This document shows, one piece after another, positions 24,121-35,649 of a stretch of 64,000 nucleotides of DNA; position 1 is the stretch's first letter, and each line of letters opens with the position of its first letter. The notes beneath the pieces were generated by a model, which was given only the letters and a program-made list of their open reading frames with translations, had not been told where the DNA came from and did not search any database. Position numbers and translations under genes: made by a program. Source of the DNA: Owenia fusiformis (taxonomy: Eukaryota > Annelida > Polychaeta > Sabellida > Oweniidae); assembly GCA_903813345.2 (NCBI GenBank), contig CAIIXF020000011.1:22427754-22491753 (forward strand), read 5' to 3'.

Positions 24121-24959
24121 ATTCAACAATTTCGCCTTAATTATTATTTTCTCGTGTTTTCAATTTTGCAATGGTTGATTTGATTCTCGGAAGACATTTT
24201 ATTTGATTGTGTTTTAATGTTTTAGGTCTGGATAAACCTGTTTGCCTTGCACCATGATGAAAAGATATTTGATGAACCATTGAGTTACAAACCTGAGAGA
24301 TGGCTAGATGATTCTGGTGAATTGGTGTCTATTGAAAAGAGAAATAAGTATGAAGAAAAGCCGAGCTATTTTGAAAACCTTTAAATTGTTACACTCAGCA
24401 ATACGGACTTGAGCATGTGCGTAACCCAACTTCCATCAAATATTTGAAAATTAAACATTTTTGTCTCACAATTTAGAATATTTCTCCATTCAAAGGACAA
24501 CTGTCTGATAACAACGTCGTAATATCGTAGGTATGCAGATGACATTTGTAAACCAGTATTCATATCTGTATTTCAGACGCATGCCTCTAACACATAGGCT
24601 GAACTGAAAGTTACCGTTTCTGAAGGTCAAATAAAGTTATTTGACGAATTGTATGTTACATTGTATGTATATCAAGAAGTATTTATTCATTTCAGAATCA
24701 TCCCATCTGGCGCAGGTCGTAGAGCGTGTGCAGCAGAACAGTTTGCGAGAGCGAGAATGTTTTTGTTCCTCTCCAATATACTACAAAGATTCACAATCGT
24801 TCAACCTGAGGACGCAAAGCCACCTAGTGCTGACCCCAGAAATTACACACTGGGAATCATACTCGAACCAGGACCATTTACTATCAAAGCCATACCACGC
24901 TAATCTATTTCAATCAGAGATGAGATAAAAAATCAATAGTTTTGCACACTATGCACTGA

Positions 24960-25893
24960 ATCCCGACGACGTCACGGGTTTTTAGCATGTTTAAAGATTA
25001 CCTTACTCGCATAGGCCAAGCTGCCCTAATTCATGTCACCATACTAGTCAATGGGCAAAAGGGCAAACGCCTGACTTTTTATCTCGAGTTATGGATTTAC
25101 GTGGCCTCACTGGCCTATCTGAGGTTCTAAACCTATGTCTAAGCTACATTTTGACACTAAACTCAATAGGGGCCAATCATCTACTTTTTGAAATAATTGG
25201 TCAATTGTGACACTACCCCCTCTCTCTGCCGACAGTAATTGAAATTCATAAAAATGAAGGCAAAATTAATACGCCACTTGATTCGAAATTATCCTTCAGA
25301 TAACCCAAATAAACGCATTTTCAGAAGAAATGGCATGTTGTCATTGCAAAAAGATGACAACTGTGCCTACATACTATGATTTAGGTTTCTAAGCTATAAG
25401 TTTGAGGTTATTTTTTTATCAATGCCAAAAAATATGTAATCAGTGTATCGACGTTTTGTATTGTTTCTCAGATATAAATAAGATAAAGGCTACAAATGAA
25501 TCACTTTTATATTGGAATGACAAATGTTTAAATTATGCTAGATTTTCACAAAAGGGGTCTCAATACGTTTTGAGATATGGACTTTTATTCAGCGGTGAAA
25601 ATTATCAATAAAGGAGGGTCTATTGCTCTTCCTTGACTAATTGGGACTACAGCTAAAATTATATTTCCCGTAGTTAGATATAGCTCAGTTGCTTATAAAA
25701 CAACCATCAAGACTTGATCGAATTCATGAATAATTGAGAAAAATCGTTATCATTATCTTCCTAAAATTTGATTGTATCAGATCAGATCAGATCAAAAAAC
25801 TTGATGATAGCCACAAATAACGTCGAGGAAGAATTTCAAGGCGTTCGATTACACATGACTCTAATTGATTATTAGACATGCCCTTGGAATATA
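24960..25893. other. Non-coding spacer
   Basis: No gene recognised. Similarity to the intact P450 downstream region ends near 24955 (GAGATAAAAAATCAAT shared with 11060), marking the 3' limit of the P450 duplication. A short ATCAG repeat lies at about 25775-25795. Confidence 0.45.
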
Positions 25894-27815
25894 GTACCCC
25901 ACACATAATTTTGTCGCCAACTTCAATTTAAGATTAAAGTACTTTCCTACGTACATATCTTCATGAAATTTAGCATACTTAAACGTGAACATATTTCCAA
26001 CACTCAATTTTTTTTATTTTACAAACGGATACCAGGTGTTCACTTGAGACTGACAGCAAACTGCTACATTGTTTTACATTTTCCCTCTTATTTTGCACTT
26101 TTGACCTCTTTCGGTACTGGTTTAAGAAAACTGTTTTGAATTAAATCTGTTCAGTTGAAGTGTAACAATGAAATGGAAAAAAAGGTTTTCCAAAGGGGAA
26201 CAAAACCCCTCTTCTATTTACTTCATGTACTTCATGTGTACAAGAATATATACACCAAGAAGGCGAAGTTCGATTTTAGAACAGTTAGACCAAGGCAGAT
26301 CCAAAACCAATGTTGCTGGAAACCATGGAATAAATATCAGAACTGTTCAGCGGATTGCATCTACTAACCAGAACTCACCTCAGCAACGGGGTCCAAAATT
26401 GAAGATTGTACCAAATTCAGAAGTTGAAGATGTCTTATTTGACATCGCAGATCATGAGCCATTCGCACGGATAACGGAGATTAATGAGAAATTTTCCCTT
26501 GAAACAGGTGTTGTCATCAGCAATGAGACAATTAAACGTGTGTTATACAGGCGTAATGGAGGGGAGTTTGTATTTGTTTCTCCAGACAAATCATGTGAGG
26601 ACCGTAATCTCAGTCAAATATATGACATGCACCTTGGATTTATCGAAGGGTTAAATACCGCATTGAAAAATCACAAATTAACATTAGACGATATTTACTA
26701 TCAGGACGAATTTCCAATCTTCGAAAACAAGCTCCCCTCGAAAGGCCGTACGCGCAAGGGCACCAAGCTCTATGCTCGCTCGGCATACAGACCCACCCGC
26801 TACACATGTTCTGCAGTGATATCAAGATCCAAAGCTGTTAAGGTGTCCCTGACAAAAAAGAATGCTGATGACTCTGTTGTTCGAACATTTGCTATTGCCT
26901 CAGAGTCCAAGAACAGAAATCTTGGAGGTCCTGGGCTGCATCGACTTCTACCAAGAGGGGCTTTTTTGGTATGGGACAGGCTTGGACGATCTGGAAGAGC
27001 ACAGAACCCATGTAAACAGCACTATAACCCACAAATTAAAGCAAAATTGGAAGAAGCAGGGATAAACGTGGTAATGCTCCCCCCTAAAGGCCATCTTCTC
27101 AACCCTTCCGAATTGTTTAACAATTGTATCCAGCAAAAAGTAGTACGTTGGCGACCGCCAGGTGACCCCACCGATGAGTACGGCCATGCAATCGTTGGGC
27201 CATGGTCGTTTGATGAGTGTGCTATGGCAGTGAATGATGCCCTGGATGAAATGAAGGGTAAACCTGAAATGTTTCACGAGTTTTTTAATAAAAGAGCAAC
27301 TGGAAGGGACTTTCTGAATCGTGTTGCAAAAAGCTCTGTGGCAAAGAATGTAAAGGCTCGAAGGTCCAGGGCTGGCATTGCCAATCGCCAAATATTCTCA
27401 TGGCCAGCACGTCGCAATTAAGAGTTGAACCCGTGGACGGATTTATTAGAGTTTAAAGCTAATAATATGAACTGAATTTGCAAAATACAAACTGGAATTT
27501 TCATTATAGAATAACTTCAAATATAGCCATGTTCAGCTAAACAGTAGTAAAAGTACATTTACAACATGCAAAACTAAAACATTCAAGAATACAGTTAAAA
27601 ATGCTAAAATAGCCTAATTTGAGGCAATTTTGCAAAATGATACTGCATTTTGAAAATGTTGTTAAAAAATAAATAATAAGTTTTATGTTAAATAAAAAAA
27701 TTTGAGTGTTGGAAATATGTTCAAGTTTAAGTATGCTAAATTTCATGAAGATATGTATGTAGGAAAGCACTGAAATCATAAATTGAAGTTGGCGACAAAA
27801 TTATGTGTGGGGTAC
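25894..27815 (+). mobile_element. Whole-looking Tc1/mariner-type DNA transposon, 1.92 kb
   Basis: Flanked by TA at 25892-25893 and 27816-27817. The terminal inverted repeats are about 130 bp (25894-26024 and 27687-27815), begin GTACCCCACACATAATTTTG and agree at nearly every position. One transposase gene lies between them on the + strand. Open coding frame, nearly identical ends and a clean TA target suggest a young insertion that may be, or recently was, autonomous. Confidence 0.9.
26168..27421 (+). CDS. Tc1/mariner-like DDE transposase, 417 aa
   Basis: Cut-and-paste transposase of the IS630/Tc1/mariner superfamily. The N-terminal part has a helix-turn-helix-like stretch (about residues 35-66, RRSSILEQLDQGRSKTNVAG onward) for terminal-repeat binding and basic RRGP-type linkers. 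The catalytic core has aspartate 180 (YYQDEF), aspartate 270 (FLVWDRLG) and glutamate 315 (LLNPSELFNN), giving 89 and 44 intervening residues, so it reads as DD44E. Most classical members have 34-41 residues in the second interval. PPKG precedes the NPSE motif, the Tc1 'NPIE' equivalent. No stop or frameshift. The ATG at 26168 is the first in frame after the left terminal repeat; the low-complexity first 30 residues leave a later start possible. Confidence 0.88.
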   Translation: MKWKKRFSKGEQNPSSIYFMYFMCTRIYTPRRRSSILEQLDQGRSKTNVAGNHGINIRTVQRIASTNQNSPQQRGPKLKIVPNSEVEDVLFDIADHEPFARITEINEKFSLETGVVISNETIKRVLYRRNGGEFVFVSPDKSCEDRNLSQIYDMHLGFIEGLNTALKNHKLTLDDIYYQDEFPIFENKLPSKGRTRKGTKLYARSAYRPTRYTCSAVISRSKAVKVSLTKKNADDSVVRTFAIASESKNRNLGGPGLHRLLPRGAFLVWDRLGRSGRAQNPCKQHYNPQIKAKLEEAGINVVMLPPKGHLLNPSELFNNCIQQKVVRWRPPGDPTDEYGHAIVGPWSFDECAMAVNDALDEMKGKPEMFHEFFNKRATGRDFLNRVAKSSVAKNVKARRSRAGIANRQIFSWPARRN

Positions 27816-27819
27816 TATG

Positions 27820-29000
27820 AACATTCCAATACCTCTGTAACATTTAATTAGATATAAATCTTACCTATTTGTTATTGTATTATGTTTTGTAAAACATGAA
27901 CAATAATTTGCTATTATATTCGACCCCTTGCGATTATAAGGAAAAATTCTGGTAATAAAATGTTTTAAATGGTAAGAAAACGAATATGTTCCCAATCATA
28001 AATTACCTAAATAATCCACATAATTTCGTTGAATCGGCTTGGGTCATATTTGAAAAATCAAACAAAATCTGAAAAACACACTTGCATAATTACACTAATT
28101 AAACACCGACATCTACGGTAAAATTAAATAGTATATTTTTAAATTATGATAATTTATTTTTGTTCGTATGCTTAGAATAACGGTCTGTGTCTTATAAAAC
28201 GTATAAAAGTTCGAATCAAAATATTTACGTTTTTGACCCCTTGTGATGAAAGATGTTTTTCGACCCGAAAGCCGGAAGTTTTTTCAGCAAATGGTATTTT
28301 AAAAGAATCAATTCATGTACACTTTTATAAATATTGTTTCAAATGTTGCTGCGCTATAGTGTGCTACGGATCCTTCATATTCGGAAGTCATACCATGGAC
28401 TATTGGGGCTTTCTGACTTTAAAACAAACCCTTAGCTAAATGAATTGTCGTCTCGGGATGGTTTTTGTATATAGTTTTTATAAAAAATTCTGGAAAATAA
28501 CACACCATTTTGTCTCTCCGATTTCAGTCATAAATTACGTGAATATAGCATTAACACTTTTGGGTGGACGTTTTCATTACCAAATGTCCAAATGTCCAAA
28601 GGTATTCGAATGATATTGATTGGACATCATGTTGCAGAGAGTGGCTCCATGAAAAATAAACAACTTGCGTTATCACATGCAGACGGAGCCTGTGAGAAAT
28701 ATTGGGTGCGGCATGAATGAGCGGATGGTGCGGATTTAACAGTCATTTTAGAATTTGAATTTGTAATATATCTGAAACTAAGCCATTTTGGGTCTTCAAA
28801 TATATCCATATGTGTGAAGTTGACACTTAATATCAATAAAATTGTGAAAATAGTAGTGTAATTCATTCTACAGCAACGCAGTATGCATTATACCTTTGCA
28901 TTATATTTTGAAATTGTCGTTTTTAGTCACCAGCATTCATAAACAAGGCATTAATATGACAAAATGTCATCACCTAGTTGCTTACAATAATGCTTATTAT
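27820..29000. other. Non-coding spacer
   Basis: No exon chain, RNA gene or clear element. Short frames such as 28233-28439 and 28627-28866 have no recognisable features. Confidence 0.35.
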
Positions 29001-29004
29001 GAGT

Positions 29005-29800
29005 TCAATCTTTAAGTCAGATTTGAATTTCTGAGAACTTGTAGATGATTTTGAAAAAATAAATTGGTCAATTTGAAGCAAGTTGAAAAAATACCTTTTT
29101 ACCCTGAGAAGGTCAGATTTGAACTTCTGACAATTTGTAGATGATTTTGAAAAAAAGATTGGTCAATTGATGATTTGCGATCACCGAATGGATTCTGTCT
29201 TTTAGTGACGTCACAATTAGGTCACCCAGCCGGATGCTTGATTTTGAGAGATTATCTTCTATATTTCGTGCTTTATTGATTTATTTTTCACGAAAGCGTT
29301 CTATTTGACTAGATCAACATTCATGCTAAGCACATACCAAGTCTAAGGTCTTACTGACATGATTTAGATAGCGGTTTAGCGCCCCCCGATTTTGACAAAA
29401 ACGGGGGGCGCTTATAGGCATCGATGTTTAGTATGAATTTCACCCAAACTTCGCATATATATAGACATACTCATGATCTAGTCAAATCGGCATACCTGGT
29501 AAATATCCGACCCATGGTTTTTATATAAGAAACGACAATATTTTTAGCTCAAAACTGCCACGTGTCCGCCATTTCGTGATTCCATCATGTCTAATATCAT
29601 TTCTATATGACGTCATACCAATAAGACGAAATACGTGACAACATTATCCATAAACAAAATTCCTGAATTCTGATCGCAAAAGGTCAATTTGAACATGGGC
29701 TTTCAAGAGGCCTTGGGAATGTCATTGAATGTCAAATCTATGGTCAGATTTGAACTGTTGAGAACTTGTGTATTATTTTGAAAAAAATGGTTAATTTGTT
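29005..29800. repeat. Dispersed 60-bp direct repeats
   Basis: Three imperfect copies of GTCAGATTTGAACTTCTGA...TGTAGATGATTTTGAAAAA at about 29018-29075, 29112-29168 and 29740-29795. They flank the hairpin at 29301-29490, so the whole block may be one degraded element. Function unknown. Confidence 0.55.
29301..29490. repeat. Long imperfect hairpin with GC-rich tip
   Basis: TATTTGACTAGATCA near 29302 pairs with TGATCTAGTCAAAT near 29473, with patchy pairing inward to a perfect 10-bp stem GCGCCCCCCG (29379-29388) / CGGGGGGCGC (29402-29411). The GC-rich tip stands out in this AT-rich DNA. Confidence 0.6.
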
Positions 29801-31690
29801 AAGTTATTGGAAGTTGTAAGAATTTGTTACAGACGCCGATCGCCAACCACCAATCAATCACCAACCGCCATCCGCCGACCGCCGTCAAAAAACGGAGACC
29901 ACAACAGCATGTCGCCACTTTTTGGTGGTGACATAAAAATGGTGTTCAAGACACACTATCCAATCAAAATAATTTTTTTGCATCTTGGAAGTCAGGCAGT
30001 TTCTGCGTGACTTTATGAATAATTGGAAATGTTCAACAAATATGAGCCCCCTATTTGGTACGGAAAACTCAATATACATAAAAAATGTCCTCCGATGATA
30101 TTATGATAGTTTGTGTTTGTCTGTTGTGAGACCACTTGAACCACGTCAACTGCTTCACCAAACTTCTATACATACTAAGAAATACGTTCATGTTCATGTT
30201 TGTGACGGAAAGCGTAGTTCATTTAAACAAGGTGTTGCTTTCCAAAAGCACGAGATGCGGAGCATCGAGTGTTAACTTTAGGGGACAACGCCTGGAAGGA
30301 ATGGTTATTACACAATGCATTGAGTCTTGGGCTTAAATTGTTTTCACACATTGCAAAATATTTGGCACAAAATCATCCAAAAGATCACTTAAAATCACTT
30401 AAAGAACATATTTTCATCCAAGGGTCGAGCTGGCAAAAGTATCAATTTCAGTTTGTAGAGTCCAGTCATCACCATGACAACCTGTTTAACTAGTAACCTT
30501 GAGTTCGTTATTTGCTATATAACCGAATGCAGTTACGTGAAATGGCGTGTTCTGATTGGCTGGCATTTGACACACCTTTCCAAGCTGTTAGAACAAATGA
30601 TATTTTCATTAATCGTTATAATAAAGGTGTGGTTATACTATATAATATTCTGCTTTTGTTTTCATTTCGAAAATCAATTGAAAATCATTCGAGACCAAAA
30701 TCACAAGAACGTGGCATTAACAATTGTGAGCTCTTTTGTTATACGATTATATCTATTTCATAATTTTCTTAGAACCTCTCTAGTTATCCACAAGGTTTCG
30801 ATTTTTGCAGTTTCTATTTCCTGTACCCTTATGTTCATATATTATAGAATTGCATTTACACCAATTTTCAACATTTCTAAGCACTTACTTATTTGTCCGA
30901 TGTGAAAGTCGTACATATTATGAATGCAGATTTGTTTTTATTTGTTTAGTCACTTTTCTAAAAGATTCTGTTGATGTATCTTTTATTGAAAATTGCTTGT
31001 AGGGATTCGCATTCAATGCTCCTCCAACACAAAAATAATTGTGCAGCATGTTACTTTTCTTGGTATTCTTCCATGCATTTCCTGAACGGTGTGACTTTGA
31101 ACATTTTCTGATTAGAAAAATACGGGCCAACTGACTTTTTTGACTTTTTTCTATGTCAGAGTACTAATATGGTACCATATATTTCTAAAATGTGTACCTC
31201 GGCATGAATTGTAATGACTTTGCTAATTCATATTTGTCGAGGTATTTTTGGTTTTGTTGATTCTGATGATGATAAGGGGTCTTCAGTCATGTTTGACTAA
31301 TGCCACTTGCTCTTCGGTGTTGTTGCGCTTTTTTATAATCTTTGTTTTTCCATAAGGCAACTGTTTAACGGAAAATGTATGACATCCTGCTTGGCTCACT
31401 TTTTGCCTCGTCTATTCAGATTTTCTTCTCCCATTCAAAGGATTGGTATCGATATGGAGAACTGAATTCAACAATGTTTTTCTCTTAAACCAATCATAGA
31501 AAACATTCTGTAAAAAACAAGGTATTTTATGTAATGTTGACTGATTGACAACAATTTAATGCGAAAATTATTTAGAAATATTTTATATAACTGTTTTTGT
31601 TAACATTTTTTGTTTCTTTTAGTGCAATTGTTTTTGCTCCTTTCTACCAATTCTTAAGAATGAAATAAAATGTCTTTCCGAGCCTTGTTT

Positions 31691-31930
31691 GAACAAAATA
31701 GCATATACAACATGTTTTTAGACCTCTCAATATTACAGTTATACAAAGGAATTTTTGGTTGATTTTAAAAAAGTATTCAAAAATTAAAACAAAAGCCCCC
31801 AAAATAGATAAAAATCAAGATAAATCTTTTATTTCATTAACAAGATATTTTTTTAGAATCAACCAAAATTTCCTTTGTACAATTACAATATTGAGAGACC
31901 TAGACATGTTGTGTTTATATCGTTTTGTTC
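31691..31930. mobile_element. MITE-like inverted-repeat element, 240 bp
   Basis: Inverted repeats of about 72 bp run from GAACAAAATAGCATA to the inverse of GAACAAAACGATATA, with CTCTCAATATT and GTACAAAGGAA-like segments in both arms. The equivalent positions of units 2 and 3 lack it, so it inserted after the triplication. No coding frame. Confidence 0.68.
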
Positions 31931-32602
31931 CAATGTGGTTCGCCAAGATGTTTCATTTCACTCTGGAAACATGATACCAAGAACAAAACAAGTGGTTGAT
32001 GTGATTTCTAAAACAATATAGATGTAAGTAACAAATCTTGAAATTTTTAAGAAGATTCCATGAATATTAAAACTTTTGCAATAACTTGGAGGATAATTGC
32101 GCGTATTTATCGCGTGAATCTTCGCATTTTTGTCGGTAAAATGAACAATTACAATGTTACGCCGTGATGTACAGTATCTGACGTCGTATCTGTATATTTT
32201 TCAAATTATATTGTTACAATTCAAAAGATGACCATTAAATTGACAATGTGTTAAATTTCTAGATTTTTTTATGACTTGTTTAAGAGAAACGTGTGTTCAA
32301 AAAGTTCTCCATATCGATACCACTCCTTTGCCTCGCCTATTCACATTTGCCTCTCACATTCAAATTTGCCTCGCCTATTCAAATCAGCAATCTGATTTCT
32401 GTTATCAGTCAAAGATGGTAACCATCCCCTAAACCCCACAGTCAAAATGACCAAATGTGTTTTAAACTCTTAGTTTTCAGATTTTTGCTGAGGGTGTAAC
32501 AAAAACCTTTTGAAACCTTCATATAAGTCAATACAGGCCCCATGCATTAATTCCGAATATAAGAGCAATTGATTACAAAAAATCATTAAATACCAAAATT
32601 CG

Positions 32603-32778
32603 TTTGATTCTAGATCCTGCTGCCTTATAAAGTCACATCATATTGTATGAGAAGGAGACGTGTGTCATCGATTTGCCAAGAGAGAGAGAGAGAGAGAGAG
32701 TGGTTATAAAAATGCAATAATTGTAGATAACCGAATTTTTAAAAGTCATCTCATAATTGTTACATTAAAAAGGTAACT
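32603..32778 (+). promoter_or_regulatory. Conserved promoter-like region of secreted gene 1
   Basis: The sequence before the start codon is shared with the other two paralogues (38322-38537, 52108-52337): GATTCT-GGATCCT-CTGCCTTATA, GTATGAGAAGGAGACGTGT, a GA repeat (32681-32700 here) and GTCATCTCATAATTGTTACA. TTATAAAG at 32625-32632 is a plausible TATA box; copy 3 has TTATAACG, while copy 2 lacks it. Confidence 0.5.
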
Positions 32779-35571
32779 ATGGTTACTAAGAGTGATATCT
32801 TAAGAACCACGTGTGGAATAAACGTGACTATTTACCTACTGTTCGCATGGCAAGGTACGTATAAGTCGGCATGAGTAGAATTTGAAATATTAAAGGGTAT
32901 CATGGTTGGGAGACCTTTTGGCGTCCTTGATTGTTTACCTGAGATTTTCTCAAGGACACTGTGATCATTTTTATTAAATGTGGGAAATCGTTTTCAACAC
33001 CTTAAGATACCTTGACAAATTGGCATCTAAACTTGTAGATGTAGAATAATAGGCTAAGAGAAACATATTACATTTAGACTACATTTCTATGTTAAGGTTA
33101 GAAAACTGGTGAATATACAAATATAATTTCTGTGAAATTCTGATGAGGTGGTTTCCTCACTGCAAAGCTCTCAATGATCATTTAAAGTATCGTACATTCC
33201 GTTTTGAGATATAAGCAGGTGACAACAAACAAGGCACATGACGTGAACGAGATCACACCATCAAAAAACTTTCAAAATGGATGTCAGAAATTAATAAGCT
33301 CTAGGACTATCCTCAATCATGTGTGCGAATTTGGAGACAATCTGACAAGCAGTTTTCCTGAAATGGCGATGACAAGATTTATCAGAAAAATGACAAAAAG
33401 CCGGACGATCACGATAACGAGCACGACTACTATGACGACTATATCCCACCGATGGTGTGATAAAAACATATTATTTTAGCAAAGAGAAAAATGAAAAATA
33501 AACATATTCAATGACCAAGACCAGTCATGTCCTCCAATGGGAATTAGAATAGAATTATTTTTTTACCTAATGATATGATAATTTCAATACATCAGATGAT
33601 GCACTACTTTTCAGACATATGCAGTGTCGAGGCCGGAAATATATGTCCAAGCGTTATTGGATATGTACTTCCATTGAAAGGTGGCCACGGCAATCATTTA
33701 AACATCCTTACTAACTTCACGATCCCCTGTTCTGGGTTCATAGTGGGTTGGGAGTACCAACGTGTGACAAAAAGTGAGCCATTCTGGATAGCTGTACTGA
33801 CACCATTGGGGAATAGGTTATTTACGGTCCGACATATTGTAGAGATGCCAGCAACAGAGATAGGTTTTAATCGAATAATAAGACGCCAAGGTCTTAAGGT
33901 AATGAAGCACGTACTTCGCTTAATCGCTTGATTGTACTTTTTCATTTCAGAAAGCGTGAGTAATTATATGATATATTGGTTATTGTTTTCATTTTACTTC
34001 CATTTTCATTTGTAAAGGGGATGGGGGGGGGGGGAGGGTGGGCATCGAGGTATGATTTTTCTTTTTTCCTTATTTCAAGAGTTGAATACAAGGCAGAATC
34101 TTTACGACATTTTTATAACAAACGTATGTCAGTATCATATGTTTAAGAAAATCAACGTTTTTGCGAATAAATAGTTCAGAAGTTGATGGAATCATCGATA
34201 TGATACCTCACTATTGTTACGTAAACAGAACTGGGTGTTAAACGTGCAGATCTTAACCGTTTTTGAAGTTACTTCAACGAAACAAAAAGTTTGGGAAATT
34301 CTGCCTACAGCTCGTACAATAAGTAACAAACAGTTTCGGGAACGAATTTGAACAGTGCAGTGCCAGTGAGAAAAGAATGAAAGTTAAGAAAGTTAACCGT
34401 TTATCATTCTCTTAGGTGGACCATGGTGATGTCTTGTCCGTTATATTCTCTAACCAAACCACACAAGGTGGAATAGCAAACGAACGGGATTACGTCCAAT
34501 CACCTTTGTTAGAACCAGACCAGTACTATAGTGTATTGGCAGTTGGTCAACGCTATTTCGTTGAAAATACTAATATTAATGACGTTCTAGATATGAATCA
34601 ACAAGACGTAAAGGAGATTGCAAGAGGATACGCATTCAGGCCTCTGCTTTCTTACGGTAAGCTATTAACAGTTACACGTTACCAGTTAAGAAAAGTTTTA
34701 CATAGAATCCGACTTGTTTGTCTTATGCAAAATAAAACGTTGACATTCTCAACTTATTGCATTTATTGCATTATTATCACATATACACTGTACAGAGTGG
34801 GCCAAAAATGCCAAATTTTTCTAGAAAGCTTTGCCTAAACGCGAACAGAAACACTAGAGAAATGTATATTGTGTTAAACTGTGTTCAAATCTTAAGAATC
34901 TTAAGTGTTTTTTCAAAATGAGAGTTAAGCTTCATGAATCACGAACCATGTTTCTGGAGAAAAGTTTCAAAGTTCTTAGGTTATCATATGGCATTGATAT
35001 CACTTAATGCAATAATCATATTATGGTTCATGTCTTTGAGACTAACAATAGGTCAAACAATACCTTATGCAAATCATCCCTAAGTATAATGGATGATTGA
35101 GAAAAAACACTTTGATTGATCACAATCTAATGCCCGGATCCTAAATAAACCTTAAATATCATAAAATTGTATGATATAGGCCTGTAAACGATATTCAGGT
35201 AAAATGCAAACAGCCTCTAAAAGTTGACATTTTGCCGCACCCTGTACAGTGTGTATGAGGCTGCCGAAACCTATGGACGATACTTAACATAATGATGGAT
35301 ACTTTGAAATAATTTGTTTGTAGAGTCAGGAAGAGCGTTTACTGTAATAAAGGTGGCGGGGGACTCAACTGTTATTGATCACGTCATTAGTAAATTTGCT
35401 GTTAGAGGTAACAAAGAATGCGCTAAGTTGTGCCTAGAGGAGTGGAGATGTCTCTCCTACAGCTACATAAAACTGGCAAAGGAGTGTGTGCTACACGATG
35501 TCGACGATAAGGATAACTCTGTGATTCAAGTAGAGCAAGGGACCGATTTTTACGCTGTTTATTCTATGTAG
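32779..35571 (+). CDS. Secreted PAN/apple-domain protein, paralogue 1 (four exons, 282 aa)
   Basis: Exons 32779-32854, 33615-33898, 34416-34656 and 35324-35571 join in frame. All introns are GT-AG with phases 1, 0, 1. Exon 1 encodes a signal peptide (hydrophobic TIYLLFAW, cleavage likely just after). Exons 2-3 encode an unrecognised region with NFTIPCSGFIVGWEY, PFWIAVLTPLG and a GDVLSVIFS strand; the alternation suggests a beta-sandwich, which is inference. Exon 4 has four cysteines in KECAKLC, WRCLSYSY and KECVLHD, the core spacing of a PAN/apple domain used for protein or carbohydrate binding. NQT and NFT are potential glycosylation sites. Likely an extracellular recognition or matrix protein; ligand unknown. 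First of three tandem paralogues. Confidence 0.85.
34793..35244. mobile_element. TA-flanked MITE in intron 3 of paralogue 1
   Basis: Ends CAGAGTGGGCCAAAAATG and the inverse of CAGGGTGCGGCAAAATG, flanked by TA. The same element lies at the same intron position in the other two paralogues (41003-41401, 54008-54271), so it predates the triplication. Tc1/mariner-type by ends and target. Confidence 0.75.
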
Positions 35572-35649
35572 ACCTAAATGTAACTTGCTAATTATAAGCT
35601 ACGGCGTATTCTGGTATGAACGTTTTACGGTCTCCTGGTACGGTCTTCT

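Larger units (their letters stand above)
15233..24903 (+). pseudogene. Partial second cytochrome P450 copy
   Basis: This is a duplicate of the gene at 1669-10880 lacking its middle. Exon 1 (15233-15518) is the same length, 286 nt, open and followed by a donor. Exons 2-4 and most of 5 are absent. Only the last 60 nt or so of exon 5 remain (about 23399-23461), with a two-base insertion relative to the intact gene. Exon 6 (24226-24347) and exon 7 (24696-24903) are full length and open. The haem loop reads SGAGRRACAAE instead of FGAGRRVCAGE, losing the conserved Phe and a Gly, although the Cys stays. The gap holds an unrelated - strand gene, a minisatellite and a C2-domain fossil. A functional P450 is excluded; the 5' part could still be transcribed. 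Confidence 0.85.

Noticed and set aside
26948-27391. 147-codon - strand frame antisense to the transposase
   Set aside because: Complete overlap with the clear transposase frame; no features of its own, so a shadow.
33204-33479. Open frame in intron 1 of paralogue 1, with an acidic reading (DDHDNEHDYYDDY) in another frame near its end
   Set aside because: The acidic reading has an in-frame stop just upstream and no splice acceptor to open it. The longer frame has no family features and no counterpart in paralogues 2 and 3.
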